In this document: positions 22,093-34,679 of the stretch, piece by piece
Numbering within the stretch: the stretch's first letter is position 1
Layout of the letters: the number at the start of each line of letters is the position of its first letter
Assembly: GCA_012976225.1 (NCBI GenBank)
Contig: JAAVVG010000021.1
Span: 372,001 to 436,000, forward strand
Reading direction: 5' to 3'
Length of the DNA stretch: 64,000 nt
Origin: Golubevia sp. BC0850
Lineage: Eukaryota > Basidiomycota > Exobasidiomycetes > Golubeviales > Golubeviaceae
Translations under genes and position numbers: made by a program
The notes under the pieces: model-generated
The model's database searches: none
Told to the model about the DNA's origin: nothing
Seen by the model: only the letters and a program-made list of their open reading frames with translations

Positions 22093-25000
22093 CTAGACTG
22101 AGCCCTGAGGCCCATCTCCAAGTCCATCGATTGGAGCATTCTCTTTTGGAGAGGGAGGAGGTAGTTGACCGCGATCTTCCAAATCGTCAAGAATACGATC
22201 CATGCTGTGGTCCACATCTTCGGGTGCCGAAGGAGGAGGAGGAGTGTCCACTTCTGACTGCGAGGCTCCATTCGTCATAGTGATGTCTTGAAGGTCAGGG
22301 GGAGCCTCTTGATGCGCTGGAGAGCGAGCTTGCTGAAGCTGTGGGGGAGAAGAGGCGTGGACTGATTGCTCTGCTAGAGCATTTGATGTCGAAGGTCGAT
22401 CCGGGGACTGAAGACGGCGTGTGGAGGCTCTAGAGTGATTCCTAGAAGCTCTAGATTCGATTGGATGATCGCTGATGATATCAGAACTGCTCATCGTAGG
22501 ATCGTAATGAGGCTTACAACCATTGCAACAAACTCTTGCGGTTGAATCCAACTTGCGTTGTTCCGTCCAGAGATTTTCTTCGTTGATCTTGATGTCTTCC
22601 GATGGATTCTGCCAGAACTGAGATCCGATGAGTTGGTTCTCGTCCAATTGATACCACCAAGGACTGCCGTCGGCCTCGCACCTGACACATTCTCTTCTAG
22701 GAGCTTTGGTGACCAGCTCTTCGAAATCAGATTCGAGGGGGACTCCTGGAGAACATCTGGATGCCCAATGAGAAGTCGGCAAAGGAATGTTGTCTCTGCG
22801 TAGATCTTCTGGAGTGGCTTTGGCGAGTAGCTGTTGGTCGAGTCGTCTAGCTCTACGAAGAAGAGCGTAGGCGACTTCCGAGGGAACTCCGAATGGCTCA
22901 ACTTTCTTGTAAGCTCTTGCGAAGGTTTGAACAGTCGTCTGTTGAATAAGGCAGGAGGTGAAGTTGAATGTCAGACTGGTTTCAACTTCCTTGTCTTCTG
23001 ATATTTTCTTTTTCCTTCCATGCTACTCACCAATCCAGTCTTTGGATCCGATTCTCCCATGTCGAACAGCTTCCTAGTCTTGCTGGCATCCTTGTGTCTC
23101 TTGCACCAAGCCAGAGCAGACATGACACCAGTGTCGTTCTTGAAGCTGATGATGGGTTCTGGCCAGTTCTGGCGACGACTCTTCTCTATCAACTTGATCT
23201 CGAATCCTAGAACGTAAGCTGGTTGCATAGCCCAAGCGCAAGCTACGTGGAAGGTTCTTGAGCAGCTGGGATCACAACAAGTGATGCAGGCTCCTCCTTT
23301 GGTCTCACAGATCTCGCAGACCTGAAAGAGGTGACAAGTAGAAGGAAGGTAGCGATGTCAGTTGCGAAAGTCAATCCACAAAAGTAAAAGATTTTGAAGA
23401 TTACTCACAGCTTCGTATCTCGCTGGGGAAAGATTTCCAGCTCCTTCGACTAAAGACATTCGCTCGGGATGAGAGAAGGTGACATCTGGCATCCAGACAG
23501 CGCAAACGAGATGAGCCCAGTTGTTGCCTTCCGTAGCCTTGTAAGCCTCCACAGCCGAGATAGGGGGGATGGAGCGACCGAATTGTTGATCCAACAAAGC
23601 TTTGACGTCTTGACCTTTTGCTGAACCTTGCTTGAGTCGCTTGACAGTGACAGAGTTTCCATGAGGTCGATCAGCTGCGTCGGCTGGCAATTCTCCTTCC
23701 AAGAGCCTCCTGACTTTGAGAGCTTGCTTTTCATCTTCTTCAGGCTCCTTCTCCTTTGGACAGAGAACGCACCTTGGGACTAGAGCAGCGTCCAAAAGCT
23801 TCTCGTTGGCACAGGCATCGCACTGCCATCCTCCTTCCATCTTCAAGGATTCGTCAGTGATTCCATAGCAGCCTTGATGAGCGCTCAGCGAACACTGAGT
23901 GCATTGCTCCAACTTCTTGACAGGCTGGAGTCGACGACAGAAGACGCATTTCGTTGGATTGGCTGGCTTCTCAGTAACGAGGGTTGGCTGAGGAGCCTTC
24001 GTCTCCTTGTTGGTCTTGAGCATCTTGATAGGTGGAGCTACTCCGAGTTCTTTCTCTTCAGCAGCAGCCATGGCAGCGGCTTGTCGCTTGTGAGAAGCTA
24101 CGATCGATTCGGCTATCGAGCTCTCAGCGGCATACTTCCTCCAGTAGAGACCACAAGAGGTGCAGAGAGATCGATTCTGCCAGGCGAAAGGTCCTTTGTA
24201 CCAGAAAGCAGAAGAAGAAGTGGAGCACATTTGACAGACCCGAGGTTTGCTTCTAGGAGGATCTGGAGGAAAGATAGACATCGCAGGAGAGACTGCTCGA
24301 GAGCTTGAAGTAACTCGAACTCGAGGAGGTGGACGTCGTTTCCCCTTCTCTTTCGTCTTTTCTTCTCCTTCTGGAGCAGAATCCTCTTCAGCTGCTTGAC
24401 CACCTTCCGCTTCTAGAGAGTTCTGTTGTCCGAGCTTGCCACTAAGATGAGTTGGATGGAGTGGAGGAGAATGGAGAAAGAAAGGTCAGTGAAATGAAGA
24501 TTCGAGATTCACACTTGAAGACGAAACCGAGAGGCTAGCTGGCATGACTCACTTCTTCCAGACAGCAAAGTATCTGACAATCTCAGCTGGAGTCTTCGAA
24601 GGAAGCTTCCTCTTCAAGTTCTTCATCTCGGCACTGAACTCTTTGATCGCAGTCTCGAACGTCTTCTTCTCTTTGAAGGTCCACTCGGAGATGCGGAAGT
24701 CCTTCGGAGCATCGCAGGCGACTACTTCTGGAAAGGCAGCTGTAGCGTCTCCTTTGTGCTTGTAGAAGATCTCGAGAGCTCGGTCCATCAGATCGATGTA
24801 GTAGCTGGGGATGTTTGGGAAATGTTCGTCTACTGTTTTGAGGAAGAGGTCAACTGCAGACGAGAATGAAATGAACAAATAGTGAATGGAAGGTCAGCAA
24901 AAGCGAAACGACAATCTCGATATCGAGATGCGATTTGGAGAATGAAGAAGCTGTTTTCTCCCAAAGATTTCGACACTTACTGGAACTGTCGAGCACCGAG

Positions 25001-27277
25001 GCGAGAGGAGCCCAAATGACTTCGATCGTCTCCTCAGAGCCACGATTGAACTCTTCTTCTGTTTCCGCTTCTGAAACGTCGTCTCTTACTGGAGGGTCAG
25101 GAGTAGCGACAGCTTCTTCTCGGGCGTTCTTCGCCCCCCAATATTCCTTCTTTCGAGGTCGACCTCGACCTTTCTTGACTGGAGTGTTCTCACGAGAAGC
25201 GGGAGTAGAGGCGCGCAGAACGGAAGAGATTGAAGCGAGAGCCTCAACTTCAGGAATCGAACTTGCTTGAGCGTCTCCTGAGCCGTTCGCCTTCAGTGGA
25301 GAGTCGGTCCTAGCAGTAGAATCCAGAGCCGAAGTGATCTGTGTAGGAGGCTCGACAGTAGCAGCGCGAGAAGCTGGGGCTGAAGCTGGGGCGGAAGAAG
25401 GTGAAACTCTTCGAGAGGGTTCTCCTTCAGATCTAGCAGCTTCGTTTCCATTCTCGCTTCCAGTTGCACTTGCAGCAGCTCCAGTTCCATTGGTTCCATT
25501 AGTCTGGCCATTACTGAGTCTAGGCTTTGAATTGGTAGTAGTTCCGTCTTCCATGATTGTGTCTTCTCCACCTTCCTCCTTGTTCTGTTCAGCAGCCTCC
25601 TTCTCCTTCTCCAGCTCCAACCTTTTGCCCCAGGCGGCGACAGAGGTTCCGATTCCGTATTCTTGCTGCTCCTCCCACGTAGGAAGACCAGCTTGGAATT
25701 TGGGTCCTAGCCTAGTTGTGGCTCTCGGATAGATCGAGTCGTGAGGATCCAAGACGTCTGGAGCAGCGGTGTGCTGACCGAAGTATCGATACGGCCAGTT
25801 GTTGAAGCATCGTGTTCCACGAATGTCGTCCGGAGATCGTTCTGGGATTGGACTGCCATTCGGAGTAGTTCCATCTGAAAGAGAACGTCGAAAGATGGAC
25901 AGCGAGTCAGCATTGGCCTGAATAGGAAAGAGACAAACCTCGAGAGTACTGACCAAGAGTGATACCTTCTCTGTCACCCTTTCGACGAGGGTTGTTCCTA
26001 GGCCGAGGCTGAGCCTGAGGTTTGAGGGAAGGCTTCGAACCTTTCTTCCTCTCAGCTTCTTCTAACCTCTCTCTCTCCTTCTCTTTCTCCGGATCGATCT
26101 CGGTGATTGTTCCAGGAGCTAAAGGATTGACTGAAAGACCAGAACCACTTGCATAAGCACCTACGCTATCTTCGTGTTTCTTCGAACAGGGAGCACAAGA
26201 CCAGCTGTAGCCTTTGGCGGGTTTGGCTAGGAGAGGAGGACTGAGACATTTCATGTGATAGAAGGTCTTGCACGTGTCACATCTGACAGAATCAGTACTG
26301 AGTGAATATGTGTGAGACAGGAGGGAGAATGATGTCAGTGGTCGAAGAAGAAGTGGGCGAAAGGATCGATTGGATTCTTGGGAGAAACTCACGAAGGAGC
26401 CCACTGATGACAGACTGCGCAACCTCGAAGGGCATCGCATAGATCAGAAGCCATTCCAACTTCAGCTACGACGAAAGAGTACCTAGCATTGAGAGCGAGA
26501 AGGACATCTACTGGAGCGTTCTTGATCTTGGACATCGGAATCACGTCATAGAATCTGTGAATGTATCTGTCGTAGAGCTGATGGAAGTAGAAGTGATCTT
26601 CCCTCCTTTTCCAGGCAGTGATATCCGGAGCTGAACCATCTCCGATCAGTTCTCTGTGTCTGACTTCGCAGAGACCTCTGACGTTGTCCAGAGCGAACAG
26701 ATCCGAGTGCATCGTAGCCAGGAGGAGCCGCGGGTCGTTGGTGACCCTGTGAGAGACGTCTCTAACCCTTAGATAGAGATTGGCTCTGACTTGCAAAGTT
26801 CCAGAAGAGCTAGCTAGAGCAGCAGCACCAGCGCGAGCTGAAGAAGCGGTGACGAACTCCATCACTCTGGCAATGAGATAGGGTTCTCCAGCACCGGGAG
26901 CCCACGGAGCAGAGATGTAGACATGATCTGATGAGAGCGGAAGTAAATTTCATATGGCAAGAGATAAATAAAAGGTTAAAGAAATAGAAGAGAAAGAGAG
27001 AAAGGAAGAGTCAGTTCCCGCTTCGAACTTAGGAATTTTGATGAGGTGGCACTTTTTGACAAGAGCAGCATGACCGAATCCCGGAATCGAACAAGGCGGC
27101 GCTGGGCTGAGCGAGCGTGAGTTGAGTGAAGAAAAAAAGACCCCTCTACTAACCGTTGACTTTGATCGTCTTACCGTCTCTAATGTGGACTTTGGTGACT
27201 GCTGAGGGTTTCTTGATCTGTTGTTGACCAGAGGCAGTCCCAGGCTGTTGAGCAGGTGTTGCGACGATTGAAGCCAT
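22093..27277 (-). CDS. SNT2: SNT2-like chromatin reader (BAH, PHD, SANT, GATA)
   Basis: Large nuclear protein that in yeasts works with Ecm5/Lid2-type demethylases and Rpd3 deacetylase. Eight exons (27277-27154, 26927-26393, 26297-25954, 25874-24981, 24853-24553, 24441-23409, 23321-23031, 22938-22093) close to 1455 residues. In order: BAH domain (about 25-205); first PHD finger from CAVCHQW through CDTCKTFYHMKC to CAPC; an ELM2-like block (FNNWPYRYFGQ); an AT hook KKGRGRPRKK; a SANT domain ISEWTFKEKKTFETA; a GATA-type finger CQMCSTSSSAFWYKG...CTSCGLYW; a second PHD; and an extended PHD ending with ...HVACAW and WCKRHK. A disordered tail follows. The domain set matches the SNT2 family exactly. 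The 5' neighbour is a divergent WD40 gene. Confidence 0.93.
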
Positions 27278-28276
27278 GGCTAGAAGGTGGGACGAAAAAC
27301 CTTCGCCTTTCGCTTGCGTCTTTGATGAATGAGTGTCCCGAGTGAGGTGGAGCTGATGAGTTGTAGAGGTTACTCAAGTTGAGGAGAGTGACAGAATTCT
27401 TTGAGGTGGTAGGGAGGATTGAGATGTAGAAAGAAGAGCAATGGAGTACTGAGTGGATGTGGGTGGATGTTGGTCAGAGCCCACGTCCGTATGACGTGGA
27501 TCTGAACTCTTTGGCTTTCGAATTCTTGGTCGACCTGCTTTTTAAGCAGTGGTGCTAGCCAGAACGAAATAGGACTGCGCGCGAAGGCGAAGGTGGCAAA
27601 GGGGAGAGAGGGAGGGGAAGTGAAATGGGAACGAAAGAGTGGGATGGAAGGAAAGAGGAAGAGTAAGAAAAGCCCCTTCACTCCAGCAGCCTCGCGAAAT
27701 GCTTCATCTCCTTTCAGGTTCGAGCTCATGCTCTTCTTTCTCCCACCATATCTTTCACAAACTTCCTGGAAAATCGTTCCCTCAGCATCCTGTAGCAAAA
27801 TCACGGAGCAAGAAAAGTTCTGGCTACTTGGCACGAGCAGTGCTATTCGTATCCTCTCCAGCAGATTTTCTACGGTACAAATTCAATGAAATGAAAAGAT
27901 TTGGGTATATAATGGTTCTACGTATTCACACCTTGAAGGAGGAGTGGATTGTGAAACGGAGGGAGTGGTTCTGCGGTAGGGCAGTGCCGGACCCATCTCT
28001 ACGCTCCCTCTGTTTTTCGCAACTGACGCTCTGTAAACCTCAAATGTGCTACCTTGATTTGATCCGACAGAACTCATTTCCTTTTCCCTCGTGAACAGGG
28101 AGCCCCCTTTGAGCCCAAAATGGAGAATCTTTTGGAGGTTTTTAGAGAGCCCAGTAACATCCTGGAGCACGATCATATCCTCCGCTTGACTCCATGTCCG
28201 ATCCCCTTCACTTCACAACTTCTACTATTCCTCAATCTTCAAACCATTCTAATTCCATCACGGTTCTCATCTCAGC
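27278..28276. promoter_or_regulatory. shared promoter, SNT2-like / WD40 gene
   Basis: One kilobase between divergent starts. Open frames on both strands here overlap each other and lack coding features. The right end holds a short upstream open frame described separately. Confidence 0.45.
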
Positions 28277-28280
28277 ATGA
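28194..28280 (+). promoter_or_regulatory. upstream ORF overlapping the WD40 gene start
   Basis: ATG at 28194 opens a 28-codon frame (MSDPLHFTTST...) whose TGA stop shares bases with the ATG used for the WD40 protein (ATGA arrangement). Whether the leader includes it depends on the transcript start, which is unknown. If it does, it would be expected to damp or couple translation of the main frame. Confidence 0.4.
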
Positions 28281-30939
28281 CGAGGTAAGAATTGAATAGC
28301 AGCAGCAGAGATAGAGAAGTTATACTCTCATCAACTGCTGATCCTCGCCTACTCCACCTTTGTCCTTTGTCTTGCTCAGGACTCTCATCGATCCAGAGCC
28401 TCGAGTACAAGCAGCCAATGTCACGATTCATCACCCTCAGCTGAGAGATCTGATCCAGCCCATGGGGAAGGACAAGGTCTTGTTCGTGAGTTGGGAAGGG
28501 GATTGGAGCTGCCAGTTGTGGCTATTTTCCTTTCTGAATCAGCAATCACTCTGCCTTCTTAGGTGAATCGCTACAAGATCGAGCAAGCTGATTTTACGAG
28601 TCAGTCAAGCAAGGTGAGTTCCACTTTTGGATCTGGCCACGAGAGGCAGCTGGGTTATGGGACGAAGATGGTCATCTCTAATCAGCAGGTTTGGAGGGAG
28701 TCAGGTACTGAACTTTAATCGTTGCCTCATGCTCTACCTCTAATCTGTCTTGAAGCATAAGATCGAGAGAAAGGGAAGGGGCTATCAAACCGTTAGCCAT
28801 CTTCAGGAGTTCACTCATCCCCTCCTTCCTCTACCTTCCCTCAGCCTCCGACTACATTCTGCACTCTCGACTTTCCACCCAACTGCATCTCAGTCGGCTG
28901 CGGTCTACTTGCGGCAGGGGGTCAACAGTCGGAATTGGCCATCAGACCTCTTCACTCTCCTGCTTCTTCGGTATCGAGCTCTGCAAGTCGCGGGGAAAGG
29001 GAACGAGACAGAGAGAGGTGTCCTGCTCCTTGGCTGCTCAGAACACCCATAGGCGGAAGCATCAACAACGCCATCTCTATCACCCTAGGAGTAGACGAAG
29101 AGACCAAGTCTCAATCCTCTTCGAAGCGCTGTCAACTCTCTGCTGAGTCGAGCTCCAGAGGCGCTCTCGATGACAGGAACCGGACTGCCTCACACTGGAC
29201 TAGAGATGAGCCTGGAGGCAGAATGAGGAATGAAACCTACGGAACTTCACAAGACGAACATTACGTATACCGAGAGGATTCTGGAGAAGGAGCCGAAATG
29301 GGTTTGGACGAGAATGAAGATCTGGAATCGGGGGCCTTGGCTTCTGCATATGGCTTCAGCGTCTCTAGAACTCCTTCTCGCTTTCAGAACTCCGATGGAC
29401 CTAGCAATGGAGGGTCTTTGCATCCTAGAGCATCTAGAGGCTACGAGTCGGCCTCCACTTCCCCAGTAACTTCGAATTCTCTGCCGTCCCATCCTCCGGT
29501 ACGATTAATGATCTCCAACAATGATCAGTCGATCAAGATCTACAGGCTGAGACAACCCTCTTCAACTCCTGGACAGGATGGAAAGCTGGAATCAGGTCTC
29601 CCTGGCTTGAGTCGAGTTAATGTGCTCGATTTCCCTACGGCGATCAATCACTCCTCTCTCAGCCCGAGTGGCAGGAATCTCATAGCTGTAGGCGATACTC
29701 CAGAAGTATTCCTCTACAGTCACGATAAGAATGGGAAATTTGAAAAGATTGCCACTTACATGGGTGAGTTCAAGAGAGTCGAACGTATGCGTTTACACGT
29801 CAAGATCGAGAGCTGAAAGAAGCAAAATTAGATCCTTATCGTATACTCAAGTTTCAGGTCGTATAACGAGTCTCTCGAGTTTTTACTCTCTATTGAGATT
29901 GCTCTGAGTTCTAACTCCATCTTCTTCGTTCTTCCAATCTGCTCTCTCCCGGATATAGCCTCTTCGGACGCCTCCTTCTCTACAGCCTGGCATCCTGACG
30001 GATTCACGTTTGCCGTTGGGTCTCAAGATGGGATGGTATCGGTCTGGGATGTTCGATCGTCGAAGAAGCTAGCCAGTCTTTCAACAAGTCAGTCTGGAAA
30101 TGGTGCCGTCAGAGTAGTCAAGTTTTCTCCTGACGGAGAGTACTTGGCTTTCTCTGAACACAGATCGTACTTCCACATCGTCGACACCAGGAGCTACAAT
30201 GATCACCAGAAGATTTTGGTTCCTTCGATTTCTGCTCTGAGGGACGGAGAAGCCTCAAGTCGAGCTGTCGGTGCAACTTCATCGAATCCAATTGCAAGCC
30301 TGAACGAAGGAGAAGAAATCATTCCACCTTCAACCTCCTACAACGAAATCGATGTTCAAATGAGAGATCGTCTTAGATCTTTGGCTTCGATGGCCGGCTC
30401 AAACTCCCCGAGAGACTTGACTGAATTCGTCAATGACCTAATCAGTCGTCAAGCATCTTCAGGAGCTTTGAGAGATCTGAGCTCCTCTCTACCTAGACCT
30501 GAGCGCTTTTCTTCAAGCATCTCCAGTGCGCCACCAGTCGCTTCCGCTTCCACGCCCGGTGGCTCTTCTTGGAGAGATCCACTGCCCATTTTCAGAGGTG
30601 CCCCACCGCCCGGCTCCCTTCGTCGCACCGACGACCCTCTCGACTCCGGATTCAGTTGGAGTCGACCTGCCACTTCAAGGCATAGCAATCGAGTGAGTTG
30701 TTGGGAGCAATGTTCTGTGCAGATTGACCTCTTCACACCCATCGATCGATTACTGATTCTCTTTCAAATTTCTTCTCTTTTCTTCTTCTGTCTGTCTGTC
30801 TATTTAGGAACCTTCAATCAACATCACAGGTCTATGCTTCTGTCCCTCTGGCGAGAGCATCTACGTCGGAACCGAACATCTAATAGCCAAATATTCTTTA
30901 GACACCAGAAGATCATTCGGCAGCTGCGGATTGATCTAA
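28277..30939 (+). CDS. WD40-repeat protein (DUF2415-like)
   Basis: I read seven exons: 28277-28284, 28380-28485, 28563-28613, 28756-28791, 28845-29763, 29959-30692 and 30808-30939; phases close to 661 residues. The start MTRTLIDPEPRVQAANVTIH, the segment FCTLDFPPNCISVGCGLLAA and the later block NLIAVGDTPEVFLY with FSTAWHPDGFTFAVGSQDG and VSVWDVRSS look like the fungal WD40 family carrying DUF2415. A final blade reads NITGLCFCPSGESIYVGTE. Long Ser-rich inserts separate the blades. The first coding exon is only eight bases, and the fourth (36 bases, donor GTTAGC) is the least certain. Function in the family is not known to me. Confidence 0.75.
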
Positions 30940-31405
30940 AGGTGAACGCTGTAAATTCCTTTCCTTACGTTTCGCTTTCTTAACTTCTCATCTCCCGCCT
31001 GGCTTTCTTTTTCTCATCACTTCAAAGATCAATCTGTAACAACTAATTATCAAGTTCAACCACCCCTCGGCCTCTTTCTGTAATTCTATGAATCTCATTT
31101 CAAAAATCACATCGTATCATCCCTTCACAAAGAGAGATGATCTGGCAGCAAACACTGTGAGAGAAAATGAGTTGATTGAACGGTTTGTTGATGACTAGAG
31201 TACATTGGAAGAATGGTTCGGGCTCATGTTTGCGAGAATGTTTCGTGAGTAAAAAAGGGGGGAGGGGAGGGTCAAGAAAGCGAACAGAAAAGGAGAAAAG
31301 AAGTGATCATATGAGACTTGGTTTGGTTTCGAGACAAAAAGAAAGGAACAGAAAGGTTGGTCTTGAAACCAGGAGAAGAGGAGAAACCAGTCATCTTGAT
31401 CTAAG
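30940..31405. other. convergent 3' flanks
   Basis: Between two convergent stops. Pyrimidine-rich then purine-rich; no gene seen. Confidence 0.5.
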
Positions 31406-34400
31406 CTAGCCTAAATTAGAGACATGTTGACCCCGACGACTTCTTTTCGTCATTTCATCTCCTTTCTCTTCATTAAACCTTTCTTCCGATCCAGGAGATA
31501 GTTCGATTCTTTCACCTCCCATCATCTCTGCTTTTCTCTTGCTTGAGTTCGGATCCATTCTCGATCGATTCTTCTGAGGAGAAAAGGCAGCATTGTCATA
31601 GTAACCTTGAGGAAAAGTTGGTGGGTCTATTTGGCTTTGTTTCAATTGATCATGAGAACGACTTGGAGTTGAGGGGGAAGTTCTTCTCGAAAGTGGATGA
31701 GGTTGAGATTGAGGATGATAGTTCGCATGAGGATGAGAATGATTTGGATGAAAGTGTTGAGATGGAAATGAACCGCTACCTCTATTTCCGAACTGAAACC
31801 CTGAGAAGTGATCTACTGGCGAGGATTGAGGAGCTGCGACTAGAGGAGTGTAGATCGAATTCGAGTGATAGTTTCCCTGAGGAGTGGCTTGACCAAGTCC
31901 AGAGAAGACGTAAACAGGAATTGGAGTCTGAACTCCGGTAGCAAAGCTTCCTCTCCTTGAATTAGCTATCTCCCACTCAGTCAAGGGAGGAGCTGGTTGA
32001 CTTCCCAGAATTCTGCGGTCTTGACCGGCTGCGATTTGATAGTATGCCAATCTATCGGGCTGCGGTCTGGAGTGGATGTCGTAGTCGTTATAGGGTTTGG
32101 CTAGATTTGGAGTTCCGTTCGATTGGTGACCAAGATAGTGCTGCTGTCCACCATGAACCATCTCTTGAGGGAATCGATAGGGGTTGGGAGTAGATACCAT
32201 CCTTGGATTGGACTGTTGAGCAGCATTGTAGGATTGTGAAGGAGGAATTTGCATTTGACCTTTACCTTGAACCTGACTTTGACCTTGGGAGGAGAATCCG
32301 TGTCTATGATCCAGAGGGAAGGACGATTGTCTGGCATGTCCTTTGAGACTAGTGGTCGGTGAGATTGAAGATCTGGCGCTCATTCCACAAGTATCGCTAC
32401 TAGAGCGCAGTCCATTCTCATTCAATCCACCTCCGATGTTCGATCCCACGGCTCCACTTGGAAGCCATTCCCATTCCTCTCCGCCTACGTTCCTTGGTCT
32501 CAGCAGTCCTAGACCTGCAGCAGTCCTCTTCGTAGGTGGTCCACTTCTCTGCTCAGTGTCGTCTTCGTGGGAGTAGAGTGAAGCAGATCCAGTCTGCATG
32601 TTGTTGAACGCTCTCTTGACGCTCGAGACGGAAGTTGAACCTTGAGAAGAAGCTCCACTCGAAGGTCTTCTCGACTCATGAAGAGGAGTGACATGAGATC
32701 GAAGATGAAGTCTGGAGATGGCTTGATCTGGAGAATGGTACCGAGAGTCGAGAGATCCAGCTCCAGGCGTCGTCTCCATTTGACTAGCAGAAGGGAACTG
32801 ATAGCTGGCAAAGCCAGGATTGAAGTTCGACGTCTCAGAGTCTGCGCTCCTTGGACCTTCCGAATTTCTCACATTGAAGTTGAAGTTGGACGAGGGAGAG
32901 ACTGATGTAGCAGAGCTGGCTGATGGCGCTGGCGGTTGCTGGTGCTGGTGATGGTGTTGCAAGAGCATCTGACCGGAGCCTGAGGTCCTAGGTCTAGGAG
33001 TTGAGAGAGTTGGGACTATTTGAGGAGCATAGTTAGAGTAGAGTGGAGGATGTAGAACTCCAGGGCTCGTACCTGGTCGTGTCGTTGGGGCAGGATGAGG
33101 TAGTAGAGGAGGAGTTGCGTATCCGAAGGGTTGTTCCGACGTCTGCTGGTAGTGGTAGGAGTGTTGAGGCGAACTTTGCTGCGGAAGTGATTGCTGCTGC
33201 TGTTGATGATGATGGAAAGCTGCTGCTACTGCATGCTGATGGGCATACTTCCTTCTCTCGAGCTCCTGGTCCCTCTTGATCAAAGCTTGAGATCGGCGAG
33301 CTTCCAGACGCCTCATGATTTGTAGCCATTGGTTGTACTCCTCCAGAGATGCGTGGATCTTCATCTGTAGATAGAGAAGAATAGGCGAGAGGGAAAGGCA
33401 AGAGTCAGTAAAGGTAGGAAGAAAGGTCGTCCGACAGCTGGAGGAGGACCCAAATGGCTGTCCATTTGAGCAACAGCGTTGCTGAACGAAGACACGAGAC
33501 AGTCGGAAAGTAGAAATCCCATGTCTCCTACGATCTCATCCTGGAATCTGTGTCACCCTCTCCTTCCTTTCCTCATCTGTCCTCTCCAACGACTCCAACA
33601 TCTTCCACTCTTTGCATTTACTCACCCCTAGACCCAACCAGAATTCCACTTCCATCTTATTGATATCCTTCAAGTCGATCCCACTAATCTCACTCCAACT
33701 CTTGTTCGTATAGGTGTGGTCTTCCAGCGATTTGTTGCTGAGCATCAAAGCAGTTATTGCAATTCTGAATTCTGATCCTTCCTTTCCCTTGAGATGAGGA
33801 TGAGACGATTTCAATCTGTAAATGAAGAGTAAAGCCAAAGCCATTCCAGGACCTGAAGTTTGAGTTGTGGTCAAGACATCTCGAGCAAAGGTTCTGAATC
33901 GTTGCTGCAAGAGGAAAAGAAGGAATGAGAGGTGGAAGGGCAAAGATGATTCAGCTTTCACTTCTCTCCCTTTCCTTCCAATAAATCTATGGCTGTTATC
34001 CAAGTACTATCAACTATCTTACTCCAGACGTACTCACATGTGGAATCAATCTCTGAGTAGAGAGGTCACCATCAAGACTGTTGAGTTCAGGTGAAGTCGA
34101 TGCGGCGACCTGCCCACCCACCACCCCACTTCCATTTGAGCTCTTGAGATGATCTTCCAAAGCTCTTCTGACACTGTTTGCAAAGGCATCTGGTTCTTCA
34201 TATTGACCGGGATGAGTAGCGGATTGAGATTGAGGACGAAAGAGAGGATTGGCCGCGGAAGGAATTTCAGCTAAAGACCTCCGCTGAGCATGACCGTTTG
34301 CGGATTGTCGTGCAGGAGCTAGAGGGGATGAATGGAGAGGTTGAAAAGTTGAGGTTGGTGATTTGGTCAAAGGAGTAGAAGCTCCTGCTAGCGAGGTTCC

Positions 34401-34679
34401 AGAAGAGAACCATATCAGAGAAACTAAAGAAGCGAAAGCGTCTGCCCGGCGAGCTGTACTGCTTTGAGAGGGAGTTGAGGTTTGAGGAGGTGTTGGTTGT
34501 GTCGCTGGCTGCTGCTGTTGCTGCTGCTGATGGTTGGTAGCATGATGGTCGGAGGTAGGAGCAGCAGCTGCTGAAGGAGGCTTGCTTTGGGAAGTTGAAG
34601 AGGTGGCAAGGTTAGGAATGATTTGCTGAACTGGATGATGATGGAAATGATTTGAATTATTTTGCATGACAGTTGCCAT
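31406..34679 (-). CDS. PHO80/PCL-type cyclin with long Gln-rich tail
   Basis: Three exons in phase (34679-34038, 33904-33626, 33364-31406), 959 residues. The cyclin fold begins near residue 75 (DAFASLVSLIWFSSG) and its core lies in exon 2: RFRTFARDVLTTTQ, ALALLFIYRLK, ALMLSNKSLEDHTYTNKSW, ISGIDLKDINKMEVEFWLGL, running into exon 3 (SLEEYNQWLQ). This pattern is that of PHO80/PCL cyclins, which activate PHO85-type kinases in phosphate, polarity and cell-cycle control. A long insert after the first cyclin helix (about 100-215) is rich in Ser/Pro/Ala. The tail of over 600 residues is extremely rich in Gln, His, Ser and Pro. A poly-Gln run is also near the N-terminus. Confidence 0.85.
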
